Assembly: GCA_043228905.1 (NCBI GenBank)
Contig: JBHGNT010000018.1
Location: 1,612,001-1,676,000 of the forward strand
Direction: 5' to 3'
From: Azolla caroliniana
Lineage: Eukaryota; Polypodiophyta
DNA: 64,000 nucleotides
Both the position numbers and the translations under genes were made by a program. The notes under the pieces were generated by a model. That model saw nothing but the letters and a program-made list of their open reading frames with translations. It was not told the origin of the DNA and made no database searches. How positions within the stretch are numbered: the first letter of the stretch is position 1; the number at the start of each line of letters is the position of its first letter. Positions 61,181-64,000 of this stretch are shown here, one piece after another.

Positions 61181-63050
61181 AGTAGATTACATGTTTGGTG
61201 TTATCTAGTTCGTCACACAGATACATTGTTTTTTGTAGAACATTATATTACTAGCTGGAAATTTCAATGGAATGATCAATAGATCACTATGTCTGTCTTC
61301 AAACTAGGAACATTCAAAATAGAGGGCATGTATGTTGTCCTCTATATCAATTAAGACATAGTGAGAATATAAAGATTGCCCCATTGGAAGCCTAAAAGTT
61401 CAATACTTGTCAGAAGTAGGTTGACCATTATGCAGTTGATTGTGATATGTCCATATTGTCCAAAGACAATAAACATTCTAAGAAGAGGGAAGATTTCTGA
61501 TCTATCTCTTTTGAGACATAGCATAATGTAAAGGTTGCCCATTAAAAATCAAAAGGCTCAATTTGTATCAGATAAAGGTTGACCGTCTTGTAGTTGATTG
61601 CGAGGTATCCATCCATGTTAAGGAAGACTAATATCTGAGCCATTCAAACAAAATGCACAAGAGCCTAAAGGAAAACCAAATAAACCTTCCACACTGAGTA
61701 GGAAACTGTAACAGTAGATAATATGAGTCTTATGTTGTAATGAAGTGATTGCTTATTTACAAGTTCATAGAAGATGAAGATGAAACTCCATTTCATCGTG
61801 TTACAATCGTATAGTGACCCCTTTGTAGCCACATGCAGACATGCACACAGAAAAATGTACATATATAAATTTAAATGTAGAAAGATATATATAAATTCAA
61901 TGTAGAAAGATATATATAAATTTAAATGTAGAAAGATGCATACATGTGCTTACTCTGGGTTTTGTGTTGTGTTTGGGTATTATGTCCATGATAGAGTTTG
62001 CCTTGACATGTATCATTGATAGAGTTAATTCAACATACACAAGTTGAAACTGGAGTGGCAGAAAGAAAATAAGCTATATTGGAGAAAGAAGAAAGAAAGA
62101 AAGAAAGAAAGATATATTAACATCTTTTGAGACCAAATTTGGCCCATGAGACAATTGGTTAATGGGATGTGTACCCAATCATTGAAAATAAAAATAAATA
62201 AAAACATAAATAAAAAAAGTTTTAGTGTGGTGTAAAAGATGTTATGGGGTGTAACATGTTATATAAAGGAAATGGCTTTGTGACTAGTTTCATTTCCATT
62301 CAAGTCTCTTGAAAAGGAACAAGATGTCAAAGGGTTTCAATGCAGGTGTGGCCCGTGGTCCCGATGTAAATGGTATCCCAATCATAGCTTCTAAGCTGGG
62401 TGACTCATGTTCCCTTATCTTCTTAACTGCATCTGCACAACAAGTGACTTTGAGGCCCAGTATCCGAGGGCGTTTGGTTGTTCTTTGGTTTTTTGCTTCA
62501 TCGAGGGAGAGGCTGAGTGGTGCAAGCGTGTCTATGTTCATCATCCCCTCCCGTCCCTGAAAAATTTCAATGGCCACATGCTGGTGAAAATTAGAAAGGT
62601 TATGGTTAACATTTTGTAGCTTATTCTCACTATGTCATTTTAGCTCTACGATATACCAACCTAGTGTCATTATATTCGGAGTATCCAATAGTTGGGAGAG
62701 GGTGAGAGAGGGGAGAGATTGTAGCCAAGTGGCGACATGCAGTTGCCACTATCTAAATGAAAAACGATCATTTTCAATGCAGCTAGATCTACGGTTCTCT
62801 CAAAGCTTCTATTACAATGTTTTGATACAAGTGAACAGGAACAAATGTCTGTGGATATTGCGGATGTATATGTATACATAAATATATAAATATATAAATA
62901 TTAAGAAAAAGATATCTCTATCCATTTCCCTGTTTTACTCGTACAAAATCAGTCAGACAAACAAAATTCTGGTAGATTGTCACGAAATGCACTGCTATAT
63001 GAAATTTAGAACTAAGTAAAGAAAGAATATGCCATTCTTTGGTGAGGACA
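61181..63050. other. Region downstream of the SAWADEE gene
   Basis: A GAAA-type run at 62083-62110 and a block of higher coding-like quality at 62290-62620 with overlapping frames on both strands (95 codons minus, 83 plus). I do not recognise either frame. No RNA gene was found. Confidence 0.45.
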
Positions 63051-63052
63051 TT

Positions 63053-63196
63053 TTACAGGGTTTGTTTCATGTGTCACCCGTTTCTTGTTTTATACATGAT
63101 CCAAATACTCTCTGAGTGACACTGTTACAGGGTTTGTTTCATGTGTCACCCATTTCTCGTTTTATACACCATCCAAATACTCTTTGAGTGACGTTG
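63053..63196. repeat. 72-bp tandem duplication
   Basis: Two copies begin TTACAGGGTTTGTTTCATGT at 63053 and 63125 and end at GAGTGAC.TTG. They differ at about seven positions. Confidence 0.92.
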
Positions 63197-63676
63197 TTCC
63201 TAGCTTTCAAGATTAAGAGCATAATCATCGTCCTTAAAACAATCAGATTTGTAGTAAATGAAATCTCGATATTATCTGATGAGTTTCATTGGAAGCTGTA
63301 GTTGTTTTTAGGGGCCAGGGGTAATAAGGTGGACATTTAAGATAGATCAAAGAAATCTCCAGAAGAATAGAACAAGAAGAGGCCGGGAAAGATGTCCTTT
63401 CTATCAGTAAACTGAGTTCCGTAAGTAAGACTTTGAAGGCCTATGATCAGCTGGTTTGGGGCGACCAGCTGGTTCATCAGGGGTGAGGGGAAGATTGTTA
63501 CTTAGATGATTTATTGCCAGTAGTATGGCATTAATAAGTATTTTCTCTTAAACACTGGAATCAGGCAAGAAGCGAGCGACAGCGAATGGTCCCTAGATCG
63601 GAAGAGCCACTGTCGTTGAGAGCCGGGATCAGCATTGGGTTTTGATGTGTGCTTCCAGTGTTAAAAGCTGTGCCTT
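63197..63676. other. Unassigned sequence upstream of the copia fragment
   Basis: No gene supported. Part of it is probably decayed copia pol, since the match at 63677 would normally be preceded by integrase core, but the catalytic motifs are not visible. Confidence 0.4.
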
Positions 63677-63816
63677 ACAGGACCCTTGTGAATGCTGCTG
63701 GCTCGATGCTCAATGCGAGTAACTTACCTCATAAATTCTGGGAGGAAGGTCTTGCAACAGCATACTGTGTAACTACCTCTGTTTACATCCTCGTCAGTTT
63801 ATCTCTTTGGGTTTAG
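63677..63816 (+). mobile_element. Ty1/copia pol fragment (end of integrase region)
   Basis: The plus strand reads RTLVNAAGSMLNASNLPHKF then WEEGLATAYCVTTSVYIL before a stop. This matches the conserved copia stretch RTLVExARSML..xxLPxxFWAEAxxTAxYxxN just after the integrase core. Flanking frames do not extend the match clearly, so this is a decayed fragment. No LTRs were identified. Confidence 0.65.
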
Positions 63817-64000
63817 TTCATGATTGATGATATTTCAGAATAAGAGTGGTCTGGGTAGAGAGATCATGGGTGCAATCCTTACCTGATCTTGGATATTCTA
63901 GAGGGAATTATTATATAGTCAAAATTTGTCATTATTTTCTTGATGAACTTATCATATTCTTCAATCCATATTTAGTTGTGTATAGTCTACACTTATGTTT

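Overview
The window is nuclear DNA of a land plant. The evidence is split genes with GT-AG introns from 82 bp to several kb, AT-rich intergenic DNA, decayed plant-type LINE and Ty1/copia fragments, a non-autonomous hAT element, a nuclear tRNA-Leu with a long variable arm, and plant-specific families (R2R3-MYB, RABA-type Rab11 GTPase, SAWADEE-domain protein, GH5 endo-beta-mannanase, PLS-type PPR). I cannot name the species. The decayed PPR and one LINE fragment remind me of sequences in non-seed land plants, but that is a weak impression from memory.

Layout. 1-680 (-): 5' part of an AHA1-type Hsp90 co-chaperone gene running off the left edge. 2570-18363 (-): a large gene of at least 16 recognised exons for a secreted/type I membrane protein with thrombospondin type-1 repeats, EGF-like modules, ADAMTS-like cysteine motifs, one transmembrane helix and a cytosolic tail; its introns hold tandem duplications and a LINE fragment. 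18.6-23.3 kb: intergenic. 23736-24885 (+): small two-exon acidic protein of unknown function, behind an unusual TTC-rich 5' minisatellite. 26097-26179 (+): tRNA-Leu(UAA). 28690-34207 (+): five-exon mannan endo-1,4-beta-mannosidase with an hAT MITE in intron 2. 37832-40036 (-): three-exon R2R3-MYB factor with two minisatellites in its introns. 42138-42645: five-copy 101-bp satellite-like array. 43283-44705 (-): broken PPR gene. 46136-48450 (-): two-exon RABA/Rab11 GTPase whose intron carries degenerate copies of its own exon-1 end. 51.4-52.3 kb (+): 3' end of a LINE. 56400-61180 (+): SAWADEE-domain protein. 63.68-63.82 kb (+): copia pol fragment.

The genes form no operon or obvious cluster and are linked only by position. 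Several touch cell-surface and wall biology (TSP1/EGF membrane protein, mannanase, RABA-type trafficking) while others act in the nucleus (MYB, SAWADEE); any functional link is not supported by the sequence. The strongest second-look items are the animal-like TSP1/ADAMTS-like membrane protein, the exon-fragment copies in the Rab intron, the hAT MITE with a perfect 8-bp target duplication, the palindromic minisatellite in the MYB intron, and the 5' leader built of repeated pyrimidine-tract plus CAG units.
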